From: Alkalimarinus alittae
GTDB lineage: Bacteria > Pseudomonadota > Gammaproteobacteria > Pseudomonadales > Oleiphilaceae
Direction of reading: 5' to 3'
DNA: 64,000 nucleotides
NCBI RefSeq assembly: GCF_026016465.1
Contig: NZ_CP100390.1
Location: 2,208,001 to 2,272,000 of the forward strand
The position numbers and the translations under genes were made by a program. Below the pieces are notes generated by a model that had not been told where the DNA came from, ran no database searches, and saw only the letters and a list, made by a program, of their open reading frames with translations. This document shows positions 10,607-19,530 of this stretch, in pieces. Every line of letters starts with the position of its first letter. The stretch's first letter is position 1.

Positions 10607-12673
10607 ATGAGTGAACTGGATACTAAAATTTGTGATGTCTTTGCAGGCTTAGTGGTCCGTAAAGATCTAGTGAAGACCGTGAAGGGCAACGCGATTGTTC
10701 CTTCTTATGTTCTTGAATATTTACTCGGACAATATTGTGCGACTAACGATGAAGATAGTATCGAAAGTGGTATTCAGACCGTTAAAGAAATATTAGCCAA
10801 GCATTATGTGCATCGTAACGAGGCTAACCTAATCCGTTCGGAGATTTCACGAAAAGGAAGTTTAAAAGTAATCGATAAGATAGAGGTTACTTTTAACGGT
10901 GATAAAGGTGTACATGAGGCGGCATTTGATAATTTAGGTATCTCAAAAGTGTTGGTTGATGGTGATACGGTTAAAAAACACTCTAAGTTACTGGTCGGTG
11001 GTGTTTGGTGTATTTCGGATGTCCAGTATTTTTCATCAGAAGAAAAAGATGTCTGCCCTTGGATTCTTAATTCGATAAAGCCTATCCAGCTCTCTAGTTT
11101 TGATTTTGAGCAGTACTTAGCCTGTAGAAAGCAATTTTCTAAGAACGAATGGGTCGATTTACTTATTCAAAGTATTGGGTTTAATCCTGATGCATTGAGT
11201 TGGAGAAGTAAATTGACGCAACTTATTCGCTTAATTCCATTCTGTGAGAGAAATTACAACCTTATCGAGCTAGGGCCAAAAGGTACGGGTAAGTCTCATA
11301 TCTATTCCGAATTTTCGCCTCACGGTACTTTAGTTTCGGGCGGTGAAGCGACATTAGCAAAGCTCTTTATCAATAATACGACGGGGAAAATAGGCCTAGT
11401 GGGTTATTGGGATGTCGTCGCGATGGATGAATTTGCAGGTAGAGGAAAGAAACCAGACATTAAGCTTATTGATACCTTAAAGAACTACATGGCTAATAAG
11501 TCATTCAACCGCGGTACAGGCCCCCAAGGTGCAGAAGCTTCTATGGTGTATATAGGTAATACCTCTCATAACGTGCCTTATATGCTTAAAAATGCTGACC
11601 TGTTTTACGATTTACCTGACTCGTATCGAAATAGTGACGGGCAAGCAGTACTTGATCGCTTGCATTATTTTATACCTGGTTGGGAAATGGAAAACCTTCG
11701 AAGCGATATGTTTACATCAGGCTATGGCTTTGTTGTTGATTACCTTGCTGAAGTATTGCGTTCATTAAGAAATAAAGATTACGGCGATGGTTTTACTAAA
11801 TACTTCACCTTGTCTAGTGATATATCAACACGTGATAGAGATGGTATAACTAAGACATTCTCTGGGCTAATGAAGATCATTTTCCCGAGCGGTGAGGCCA
11901 CTCAAGCTGAAATGGAAGAGCTTCTAAATTTCTCAATTGAAGGGCGTAAGCGAGTTAAAGATCAATTAATGCGAGTTGATGCGACTTACAGTGCTGTTAG
12001 TTTCGGATATAGCGATGGTGCTCAGAAATTCCATTCTGTTTTAACTTTGGAAGAGCAAGAATTTCCCCAATATTATGGGACAACTAGCAATACAGATGAA
12101 CCTCAAAGTCAATTACTGGATGACCTGCCTTTAGAGAATGGTTTGGCAGATGCTACTGCTAAACAAGACCTAGTTGAAGAAACTGAATTAAAAGAACAAC
12201 ACCTCACTTTTCTGGAAAACCAAAGAGGCGTTTGTTATGACGACTTATTTGGCCCGTACTTAAAAGGCGCCACTCATATCACCATAACAGACCCCTACAT
12301 TCGTTTGTTTTTTCAAGCTAGAAACGTAATGGAGCTCCTTGAAACCATCGTTAAAGGCAAATCAGAAGCGGATGAAATTGTTGTTAATCTCGTTACCGTC
12401 GAAGATGAGTTTAAAGGAGAAGAACAGCGCAACTTTTTTGAACAAATGCAAAGTTCAATGCTCGCCGTAGGTATTAAGTTTGACTGGACGTATGATAATT
12501 CAGGCGCACAGCATGCACGCCATATTGTGACCGATACTGGCTGGAAAATATCTTTAGATCGTGGTTTGGATATTTATCAACAGTACGATATGAACGATAC
12601 ATTCCAGCTAGCAAACCGCATGCAAAAACAACGTGCGTGTAAGGCGTTTGAGGTGACTTATATTAAGGTGTGA
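10607..12673 (+). CDS. brxL: BrxL AAA+ protein with C-terminal MITD1-like (MIT_C) domain
   Basis: Start chosen at the ATG preceded by AAGGGA; an upstream TTG at 10,556 lacks a ribosome site. The 688-residue product has a BrxL N-terminal region (1-200), Walker A GPKGTGKS at 223-230, Walker B VVAMDEFAG at 270-278, and the conserved tail of the AAA core near 420-455. After a variable acidic linker (about 490-535) comes a domain at about 540-688 with DPYIR at 562-566 and GWKISLDRGLDIYQ at 645-658. These closely resemble the PLD-like C-terminal domain of MITD1 (MIT_C). I see no Lon protease-like segment. BrxL is a DNA-binding AAA+ ring needed for phage exclusion but not for methylation. The gene is A+T-rich compared with brxB-pglZ. 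Confidence 0.88.
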   Translation: MSELDTKICDVFAGLVVRKDLVKTVKGNAIVPSYVLEYLLGQYCATNDEDSIESGIQTVKEILAKHYVHRNEANLIRSEISRKGSLKVIDKIEVTFNGDKGVHEAAFDNLGISKVLVDGDTVKKHSKLLVGGVWCISDVQYFSSEEKDVCPWILNSIKPIQLSSFDFEQYLACRKQFSKNEWVDLLIQSIGFNPDALSWRSKLTQLIRLIPFCERNYNLIELGPKGTGKSHIYSEFSPHGTLVSGGEATLAKLFINNTTGKIGLVGYWDVVAMDEFAGRGKKPDIKLIDTLKNYMANKSFNRGTGPQGAEASMVYIGNTSHNVPYMLKNADLFYDLPDSYRNSDGQAVLDRLHYFIPGWEMENLRSDMFTSGYGFVVDYLAEVLRSLRNKDYGDGFTKYFTLSSDISTRDRDGITKTFSGLMKIIFPSGEATQAEMEELLNFSIEGRKRVKDQLMRVDATYSAVSFGYSDGAQKFHSVLTLEEQEFPQYYGTTSNTDEPQSQLLDDLPLENGLADATAKQDLVEETELKEQHLTFLENQRGVCYDDLFGPYLKGATHITITDPYIRLFFQARNVMELLETIVKGKSEADEIVVNLVTVEDEFKGEEQRNFFEQMQSSMLAVGIKFDWTYDNSGAQHARHIVTDTGWKISLDRGLDIYQQYDMNDTFQLANRMQKQRACKAFEVTYIKV

Positions 12674-12771
12674 TTTTAGGGCGCTGAATGATAGAGGCTT
12701 GTTTTAGTTGTCTCTTAGTATTAGTAAGTAAAAAGAATAGCAATAATAAACGAGTTATTAAGGACGATTTG

Positions 12772-14031
12772 ATGTCACAGGAGCCTTTTTTCAGTCATTT
12801 GGACTCATCTACAATGGCTGATTTTATCAGTATTGCTAAACGAGCCGTTGTTTATGCTGGGCCAGGTATTCACATGATGGCCGTACAAGCAATGATCATC
12901 GTGGCAGAACAGCTTGGCAATGAGATGGTCACCGTTAACCTGGATGTTGATGAGCGTGTGATACGTATGGGATATGGTGATTTTGAGGCCATTAAGCTTC
13001 TTCAGGAAAAGGGTATTACCGTAAATCACACGCCTGAGTTACGAAGCGCATTGCTTGTTGTGGACGATAACGGGTTTAGCTTTAGCCCCACGGCACTCTA
13101 TTTGGAAGCTGAATCAAACACACCAACGGCTTTCAACGCTATACGGCTGACGAGCGAGCAAGTGAAAGAAGCACTAGCGCGTTTGTCTCCTGTTGCGAAG
13201 GTGATTGCAATTGCTCAATCGGAGAACGACGTTGAAAAACAACGCCTAGAGGAGTTGTCGCTCGACATTATATCTCAGCCCGTTTCAGAGGATAAGCTTG
13301 CTAGCGTTGAGCTTAGTTTAAATCAAGCACCCCCTGTTAAATTTGATGTAGCTCGTCAAGTACGTGTGTATGAGAGCTACCTGCAATATATTGAAATGAG
13401 TCTTTCTGGCGTCGCGATTCAGCGGCATCGTCTAACTATTCCGCCATCACTACAAAAACTCGGGGAAGGTAATAAAGAAATTGAGGGTCGATTACGAACA
13501 ACCTTTGATTTAGTCGAAAAAGATGGACCATTATCTTCAAAACAGCTTGAAGATGCGCTGAATGAAATTCGAAAAAACTTTACCCCTTCGCTAGGAAAAG
13601 ATCATGGAAGAGTGTTACTCAAAGCAGCAAAAAAACATTTTGAAGAACGAGTTAAAGAATTTAGAGGGAAGCTAACCAAATATGAGGTGAAGGTAAAAGA
13701 AACACTTCAATCTGAGATCGATAAATCGCGGTCAGCAGTTTCTGATTATTACTTGCCTTTGGTGAAGGAGAACCCACCTGATGAATTATTGGGCGGTTTG
13801 TTGAGCCCCCCATCTGACCAAGACTTGTTATGTTGGATAAAATATCAGTTGGATAAGGTGTTTCCTAATGCTGAGGACCTAATAAAAACCATGAAATTGG
13901 AAATCCATTACAAAGATGTGACATTTGAAACTCTGAACAGAGGTGATTTTTTAGATTCAGTAAAACAGGCGTTCCCAAATGTTGACTGGGACAAAGCGCA
14001 TGAAGAGTTTACAGCGGCTTCAGAAGGGTAG
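12772..14031 (+). CDS. PLD-like domain protein next to brxL (no HKD motif)
   Basis: The start is the ATG after AAGGACG; the longer frame from 12,688 has no ribosome site. The 419-residue protein has an N-terminal alpha/beta region (about 8-115) built like one phospholipase D repeat: a hydrophobic strand around VVYAGPGIH, a helix, a strand around MVTVNLDVD, then the pair GITVNHTPELRSALLVVDDNGFSFS. No HxKxxxxD motif is present, so it should not be an active PLD. The remainder is helical, with a charged coiled-coil-like stretch near 270-340. It sits 98 bases after brxL, which itself ends in a PLD-like domain, so a role linked to BREX is plausible. The fold is inferred by eye. Confidence 0.6.
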   Translation: MSQEPFFSHLDSSTMADFISIAKRAVVYAGPGIHMMAVQAMIIVAEQLGNEMVTVNLDVDERVIRMGYGDFEAIKLLQEKGITVNHTPELRSALLVVDDNGFSFSPTALYLEAESNTPTAFNAIRLTSEQVKEALARLSPVAKVIAIAQSENDVEKQRLEELSLDIISQPVSEDKLASVELSLNQAPPVKFDVARQVRVYESYLQYIEMSLSGVAIQRHRLTIPPSLQKLGEGNKEIEGRLRTTFDLVEKDGPLSSKQLEDALNEIRKNFTPSLGKDHGRVLLKAAKKHFEERVKEFRGKLTKYEVKVKETLQSEIDKSRSAVSDYYLPLVKENPPDELLGGLLSPPSDQDLLCWIKYQLDKVFPNAEDLIKTMKLEIHYKDVTFETLNRGDFLDSVKQAFPNVDWDKAHEEFTAASEG

Positions 14032-14119
14032 TTTGGTTTCTCGCAGCCTAACACTATTTAAATTTGAACCCAAAAGCATCGATATAGTTATAAGACTATA
14101 GGTTAAGGAGCATTATTTC

Positions 14120-16483
14120 ATGCCAGATAAAACACAATACGAGTTTAATGGTAAAACACTGGGTAAAGGGCCATTAGCTTTAGCGGTTATCAAGTATTTG
14201 GTGGAAGAGCAGGAGCATAGTTTTGAAGAACTGAATAAACTGCTTGATGGGTTCAAATTTAGGTCTGGTGGTGTGTTGCTTGATGCCCAAGAGTATCTCA
14301 ATAGGCTCACAGTAAAACCTGATACTAAAAACCGCTTTTTTAAAGATGACTCTATTACCGACAAAAAGGGGCAAGAATTTCTTGTCAGCAGTCAGTGGGG
14401 TCTTGGTAATATTGATAAGCTTGTTGTTTGGGGTAGAAATTTTGGCCTGGAAATAAAAATTCTTGTTGATGAGTCTAGCATTTTATTCAAGAAATTTAGT
14501 GCTTATAAGCAAGGCCCTATGCCTCCATGGATTACCACATGGATTAACAGCTATAACGATCTTTGTACATATATTAAGTCAATTGACCCTGATGCTTTTG
14601 ACTATTCTGAGCAGAGCTTTTTAGAGCGCTACTGGCGTGATGCATCTAATGGCATAAGTAGTGTTAAACCCGGTTTCTTGAGTAATGATGAGTTTTCAGC
14701 TTTAAAATCAGAGTTCCCTGATATTAGCAAAAAAATACTACAAGACCCTTCTTCAGAAACTCTTGATAATGTTATTGCCTGGGCAAAACAGGCAAAGCAG
14801 AGTGGTAAGTTTAACACTATTAAATATGGCGTTATACATCGCTTTTTTTGTGCATGCGCTCCACAGCAGTATTGTTCGATTCTTAATCTCGATCACCTGA
14901 AAGCGTTTATTCATAAGTGGAATGAACAAAAACTAGGTCCTAAAATTGAGCCTAAGGGAAATTGGGCAGACTTAAACCAGAGTATTGTTCAAACTATCAA
15001 GTTACGCGGTTTTGAAGATGAAGACCTCTATTTACTTAATACGTTTATTTACAGACTTAAAGAAGACATTCTGGGTGAAATTGATGATGTATTTGGTATT
15101 GGGAGTGTAAATGCTGATGGATATAACTCAACCCAGAACAGATCTCTAGAAGGCCTTGAGACTATTTCATTAAACACTATTCTCTATGGTCCACCAGGAA
15201 CTGGCAAAACCTATCACACGGTTGATATGGCGGTGAGAACTGCTGATCCAGATTTTTCCGGAAATCGTGAACAAATTAAAAAACGTTACGATGAGTTGGT
15301 GCTTGAGAAGCGTATTCGGTTTGTAACTTTTCATCAAAGTTTTAGCTATGAAGAATTTATTGAAGGGTTAAAAGCAAGTACTGATAGTGGAAGCATTAGT
15401 TATCAGGTTGAGCCGGGTATATTTAAAAAACTTTGTAATGATGCAGCAGTAGGAAGCACCAAAGTTACTAACTCTTTAAATCTAGCTATTGAGTCATTTA
15501 AGTCGACTTTAGATGAAAAAGAGACTTTTGCTTTGAAGACATTGAAAGGTAAACCCTTCAATATTGAGTACCATGGCAATTCCACTTTTCGAATATTCCC
15601 CTCAAATTCAAAACACGATGATTTGGGTCGTGGTTACCCTGTATCTATTGAACATATTCATGAGCTATATCGTAACCCTGAAACTGATATTGTGTATAAC
15701 CGCTCCTACGCAAAGAGCATACTTTTATATTTGAAAAGTAAATATGATGTAAAAGATTTTGTTCATCCCACTACGCATACGCAAGAAAACTATGTGCTTA
15801 TTATCGATGAAATAAATCGCGGTAATATCTCTAAGATATTTGGTGAACTTATCACGCTTATAGAGCCTTCTAAACGAGCAGGGCAGCCAGAATCTTTGAC
15901 TATTCGTTTACCTTATTCTAATGAGCCGTTCTCTGTGCCAAATAATCTTCATATTATTGGCACCATGAACACCGCCGATCGTTCATTGGCTATGATGGAC
16001 ACAGCGCTACGCCGTCGCTTTGACTTTGTTGAGATGATGCCCGATTACGGAGTGCTAAATGGAACTGAGGTATGTGGGGTTGATTTGGCCGAGCTTCTGA
16101 AGTCTATGAATGACCGCATCGAGTATTTATATGACCGTGAACATATGCTGGGGCACGCTTTTTTTATTCCAGTAAAAGAGGCTGCTTTAGAGCATAAGCA
16201 AGAGGAACTGATTTCGGTGTTTAAAAACAAAGTCATTCCTCTGTTAGAAGAATACTTCTATGAAGATTGGGCGAAGATTCGTCTCGTACTAGGTGATAAC
16301 CAAAAAAATGATACGGACCATCAGTTCGTGACGGAAGTGACCGATGCCAGAGGGGCTAAAGCCTTGTTTGGTAATGCCTATGAAGACAATCAATATGAAG
16401 GTGAAACCAAACGGTATCAACTCAATGAAGATGCATTTGCTGAGCCTGAAAGTTACCTAGGTATTTTAGGTAAATCTAATTAG
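14120..16483 (+). CDS. mcrB: McrB-like AAA+ GTPase of a type IV restriction system
   Basis: This 787-residue protein has an N-terminal specificity region of about 345 residues and a C-terminal McrB motor. The P-loop GPPGTGKT is at 357-364, Walker B IIDEINRGNIS at 561-571, the McrB signature GTMNTADRS at 614-622 (E. coli McrB uses MNTADRS for GTP), and the arginine-rich RRRFDF at 631-636. McrB translocates DNA and drives McrC cleavage of DNA carrying modified bases. The N-terminus is not the E. coli methylcytosine-binding domain as far as I can tell; residues 1-130 look like a small helical module and 130-320 is helical, so the recognised modification is unknown. The ATG follows TAAGGAG. mcrC begins just after the stop. 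Confidence 0.9.
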   Translation: MPDKTQYEFNGKTLGKGPLALAVIKYLVEEQEHSFEELNKLLDGFKFRSGGVLLDAQEYLNRLTVKPDTKNRFFKDDSITDKKGQEFLVSSQWGLGNIDKLVVWGRNFGLEIKILVDESSILFKKFSAYKQGPMPPWITTWINSYNDLCTYIKSIDPDAFDYSEQSFLERYWRDASNGISSVKPGFLSNDEFSALKSEFPDISKKILQDPSSETLDNVIAWAKQAKQSGKFNTIKYGVIHRFFCACAPQQYCSILNLDHLKAFIHKWNEQKLGPKIEPKGNWADLNQSIVQTIKLRGFEDEDLYLLNTFIYRLKEDILGEIDDVFGIGSVNADGYNSTQNRSLEGLETISLNTILYGPPGTGKTYHTVDMAVRTADPDFSGNREQIKKRYDELVLEKRIRFVTFHQSFSYEEFIEGLKASTDSGSISYQVEPGIFKKLCNDAAVGSTKVTNSLNLAIESFKSTLDEKETFALKTLKGKPFNIEYHGNSTFRIFPSNSKHDDLGRGYPVSIEHIHELYRNPETDIVYNRSYAKSILLYLKSKYDVKDFVHPTTHTQENYVLIIDEINRGNISKIFGELITLIEPSKRAGQPESLTIRLPYSNEPFSVPNNLHIIGTMNTADRSLAMMDTALRRRFDFVEMMPDYGVLNGTEVCGVDLAELLKSMNDRIEYLYDREHMLGHAFFIPVKEAALEHKQEELISVFKNKVIPLLEEYFYEDWAKIRLVLGDNQKNDTDHQFVTEVTDARGAKALFGNAYEDNQYEGETKRYQLNEDAFAEPESYLGILGKSN

Positions 16484-16500
16484 CGCTTGGGATGCTTGTC

Positions 16501-17862
16501 ATGAAACGCGATATGAATAAAATTAAAGGCTTCGCTTCTAATTCTGTGACTATTTTTGAGTATGGCTACCTCAGCGCCGATTTAGAAAATGCATATTGCG
16601 CTAAAATAAGTGCTCAGTCGTTTTACTACCTTGAACGTCTTGCGTTAACTCAAGACAATAAAACTAATGAGCTTTTACGATTGTGTGACTACCAGGGGGC
16701 AAAAGCCATTAAGGTGATGAATTACGTAGGGGTAATTCAAACTCCGTTTGGTGAGCATATAGAGATCTTACCTAAAATTGCGCGTAGGTTGCCTGATGCC
16801 AATGCATCGAGTACAGGTGAGGCTTTAGCACGAGAAGCCTTGCTCAATATGCTGAAACACCTTAAACACTTTCGGCACATTGAATCATCTGACTCCCAGG
16901 TAGCCGCTTTGAAAATGCCGCTGTTGGAAGTGTTTATTCGCCAGTTCCTACAAAGCGTTAACCAACTGGTTAAGCGTGGGTTAAGATCTGACTATGTACG
17001 AAGAGAAGATAATCAATCGTTCCTCAAAGGCAAGTTGTTAACTTCCAAGCAACTAAAACATAACTTGATTAACCAACATTGTTTTTATGTGGAATACGAC
17101 GAGTACCTTCAAGATCGTCCTATTAACCGCCTGATTCATACAGCCCTTAACAAAGTAGCAGGCCTGGCGCAGTTGAACTCGCATCAAAAATTATGCCGCG
17201 AGTTGTTGTTTGCTTTTGCAGACATACCCCTTAGCAAGTGTATTAAAAATGACTTTACATCTTTGCGCTTAGATCGTGGCATGGATTACTACCATACTCC
17301 GTTGGCATGGACGCGTTTAATTCTGGAGGGAGACAGCCCCATATCCATGCAAGGAAAGGCCAATGCCTTATCATTACTTTTTCCAATGGAAGCCGTATTT
17401 GAAGCGTACGTTGGCAGTATTTTAAAAAGTGTGGTGCGCCAAGAATATCGGTTGGAAGAACAAAGGTCTTTCAGATCATTGGTTGTTCATGAACACAAGA
17501 AGTGGTTTAAATTAAAACCGGATTTTTTGGTGTTAAACCAGAAAGATACCGTATTGGTAATGGACTCTAAATGGAAGCTTCTTAATAGCAGCAAAGCCAA
17601 TGGTTACGAGAAATACGGCTTATCCCAAGCCGACTTTTATCAAATGTTTGCTTATGGTCATAAGTACCTTGAAGGGCAGGGGCAGCTTGTTCTTATTTAT
17701 CCTGTTAGCGAAACCTTTAAAGAACCCATTCAAGCCAGCTTTGATTATGACTCAAATCTAAAACTCTGGGTCGTACCTTTTGATATCGACCCTGCAGTTA
17801 AGGATGTAGACAGACTGAAACTGCCTGATGGGTTAGATTTAGATGTTTTCAGAGATTGTTGA
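16501..17862 (+). CDS. mcrC: McrC-like nuclease subunit
   Basis: The start is taken at the ATG with GGGA eight bases upstream; an in-frame ATG at 16,492 is also possible. The product of about 453 residues is normal for McrC. The N-terminal part binds the McrB ring. The C-terminal PD-(D/E)XK nuclease shows KPDFLV near residue 340 and VMDSKWK near 354-360, giving the D...DxK catalytic pattern. It lies immediately downstream of mcrB, as in all McrBC systems. An island carrying both BREX and McrBC could stop unmodified phage by BREX and modified phage by McrBC; that division of labour is inference. Confidence 0.9.
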   Translation: MKRDMNKIKGFASNSVTIFEYGYLSADLENAYCAKISAQSFYYLERLALTQDNKTNELLRLCDYQGAKAIKVMNYVGVIQTPFGEHIEILPKIARRLPDANASSTGEALAREALLNMLKHLKHFRHIESSDSQVAALKMPLLEVFIRQFLQSVNQLVKRGLRSDYVRREDNQSFLKGKLLTSKQLKHNLINQHCFYVEYDEYLQDRPINRLIHTALNKVAGLAQLNSHQKLCRELLFAFADIPLSKCIKNDFTSLRLDRGMDYYHTPLAWTRLILEGDSPISMQGKANALSLLFPMEAVFEAYVGSILKSVVRQEYRLEEQRSFRSLVVHEHKKWFKLKPDFLVLNQKDTVLVMDSKWKLLNSSKANGYEKYGLSQADFYQMFAYGHKYLEGQGQLVLIYPVSETFKEPIQASFDYDSNLKLWVVPFDIDPAVKDVDRLKLPDGLDLDVFRDC

Positions 17863-17863
17863 G

Positions 17864-17926
17864 ATAGAAAGCTTGGTGGAGAAGACCGCGGCAAGTCCCT
17901 ATTTTCGTGGACACTTCTCGTTCTAT
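17864..17926. repeat. Nested inverted repeat after mcrC
   Basis: Three nested complementary pairs share one axis: ATAGAA 17,864-17,869 with TTCTAT 17,921-17,926, GAGAAG 17,879-17,884 with CTTCTC 17,914-17,919, and GTCC 17,895-17,898 with GGAC 17,909-17,912. It begins two bases after the mcrC stop. No T-run follows, so it is not a textbook intrinsic terminator, but it could end or protect the mcrBC mRNA. Confidence 0.45.
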
Positions 17927-17960
17927 AACTAATTGCTAAGTATGGTTCGCCTTAAAAGAT

Positions 17961-17988
17961 TGTCCTTCATTTTGTCCTCTAGATGCCC
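17961..17988 (+). promoter_or_regulatory. Phased TGYCC direct-repeat element upstream of the DUF2130 gene (copy A)
   Basis: Three direct repeats TGTCC, TGTCC and TGCCC start at 17,961, 17,973 and 17,984, with steps of 12 and 11 bases, about one helical turn. The core from 17,973 reads TGTCCTCTAGATGCCC. Near-identical copies lie before two other genes of the island (19,395 and 25,328). Helically phased direct repeats are typical of activator or repressor operators; the binding protein is unknown. The gene start is about 140 bases downstream. Confidence 0.55.
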
Positions 17989-18129
17989 CTTACTCATTTA
18001 ACACATCCTCCTTAACATACTCAGCATAAATGGTGCTGATTTTTTGTTTTTCAGCTGACAGACGAAAGATGTACTGCTGATGGTATGCCTGGCATACAGA
18101 GCTGTATGTATAAATGAGGAACTCTTATT

Positions 18130-19389
18130 ATGAACAACAAAATCATTATCAATCCATTAGAGCCTATTACATGCCCTGATTGCGGTCATGACTTCCCCCT
18201 GAGTGAAGGAATTACTCGTCAAATGATAGAACGCTATGAAGGTGAGTATTCAGAAATGCTTACGGAGGAGCGAGGTAAACTGGAAGCAAGGCTGGTTCAG
18301 GACATAGAAAAGAAAGCGTTAAAAAACTATCAAGAAAAGCTAGAGGTGATCAGTGAAAAATTAGCAGACAGTGAGGCTGCGAATAAAAAAGCGGCTGCTA
18401 AGTTGAAAAGCGCCAAAGAAAAGGCCGCTATAGAAGCTCGCAAAGAGTTAATTGAAGAAGCAAATAACCTTAAAGAAGAGCTAGAAGCAAAAGACTCTAA
18501 ATTAGAAGAGTATCGTCGCGCAGAGTTAACGCTTCGAAGCGAAAAGAAACAACTGGAAGATCAGAAAAGGGACATGTCCCTTGAGATCGAACGTCGTCTG
18601 GATAAAGAACGTCAAAAAATTGAATCGGATGCCCATGAAAGCTACAAACTTCGGGATGCTGAATGGCGTAAAAAAATTGAAGATGCACAACGTGCGAATG
18701 AAGACCTAAGGAAAAAGTTAGAGCAAGGGTCACAGCAATTACAGGGCGAGGTGCTCGAGCTTGAAATTGAAAACCTATTACAGGCTTCGTTTTCGTCGGA
18801 CTCTGTTAAGCCTGTACGCAAGGGCGCAAGAGGTGCGGATGTAATTCAAACGGTGATGTTGAGAAACGGGTCAGTCTGTGGGCAGATTATATGGGAGACC
18901 AAGCGTGCTGAGAATTGGTCGAATAGCTGGATTCCTAAACTTAAAGATGATCAACAAGCTGCGGGTGGTGAGATTGCAGTCTTAGTTAGTTCGGTATTTC
19001 CTGCTGGACTGAAAGCCCCTTTTGTACAGCAAGATGGTGTCTGGTTGGTTAAACCTGAATTTGTTAAGCCCTTTGCAGAAGCTTTACGTACTGTTTTAAC
19101 TGAGTCTTATAGGCAGCGTGCAGCGACTATTGGCAAAGGTGAAAAAATGGAGGCTCTCTATGACTATATCTGCAGTGCTCAATTTGCTCAAAAAGTAAGA
19201 GCTATAGTTGATACTTATCAACAAATGAGGGATGACCTTGAGAAAGAAAAATCAGCTATGCAGCGCCTCTGGAAAAAACGTGAAGGGCAATTAACGCGCA
19301 TTACCACAAATGTTATGGGAATGTGTGGTGAGTTACAGGGAATCTCCTCGAGTACTTTACCCCAATTAGAGGGTGTTGCAGAACTGTAG
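18130..19389 (+). CDS. DUF2130 protein: zinc ribbon half, coiled coil and PD-(D/E)XK-like domain
   Basis: The 419-residue protein begins with a CPDCGHDF motif (15-22), half of a zinc-ribbon-like element. A long charged coiled coil (about 40-205) follows, then a DUF2130 domain with the pattern of a PD-(D/E)XK nuclease: LELEIENLL at 209-217, RGADV with Asp237, and IWETKRAE with Glu256 and Lys258. A second helical region (about 340-395) closes it. The family is widespread and uncharacterised; nuclease activity is inferred from the residue pattern. A good TGAGGA ribosome site precedes the ATG. Position between McrBC and the helicase, and the shared upstream element, suggest it belongs to the helicase group. 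Confidence 0.75.
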   Translation: MNNKIIINPLEPITCPDCGHDFPLSEGITRQMIERYEGEYSEMLTEERGKLEARLVQDIEKKALKNYQEKLEVISEKLADSEAANKKAAAKLKSAKEKAAIEARKELIEEANNLKEELEAKDSKLEEYRRAELTLRSEKKQLEDQKRDMSLEIERRLDKERQKIESDAHESYKLRDAEWRKKIEDAQRANEDLRKKLEQGSQQLQGEVLELEIENLLQASFSSDSVKPVRKGARGADVIQTVMLRNGSVCGQIIWETKRAENWSNSWIPKLKDDQQAAGGEIAVLVSSVFPAGLKAPFVQQDGVWLVKPEFVKPFAEALRTVLTESYRQRAATIGKGEKMEALYDYICSAQFAQKVRAIVDTYQQMRDDLEKEKSAMQRLWKKREGQLTRITTNVMGMCGELQGISSSTLPQLEGVAEL

Positions 19390-19394
19390 GGATC

Positions 19395-19410
19395 TGCCCT
19401 CCAGTTGTCC
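19395..19410 (+). promoter_or_regulatory. TGYCC direct-repeat element upstream of the helicase gene (copy C)
   Basis: TGCCC at 19,395 and TGTCC at 19,406, 11 bases apart, within TGCCCTCCAGTTGTCC. This matches 12 of 16 bases of copy A and 14 of 16 of copy B. It begins six bases after the DUF2130 stop and lies about 135 bases before the helicase start. No third repeat is visible here. Confidence 0.45.
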
Positions 19411-19530
19411 GTTACTAAAAAATACGCAGAAGCGTAGTCTAATCATACGGAAATACAGCGTCTCAATGGTTTGGAACGCTGCACTCCTCACTATCGAGCT
19501 GAGCTAAATAAATATAGGACTGGTTTTCAA

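Noticed and set aside
12688-12771. Longer start for the PLD-like protein (28 extra residues)
   Set aside because: The extension is low-complexity and lacks a ribosome site; ATG 12,772 has AAGGACG upstream.
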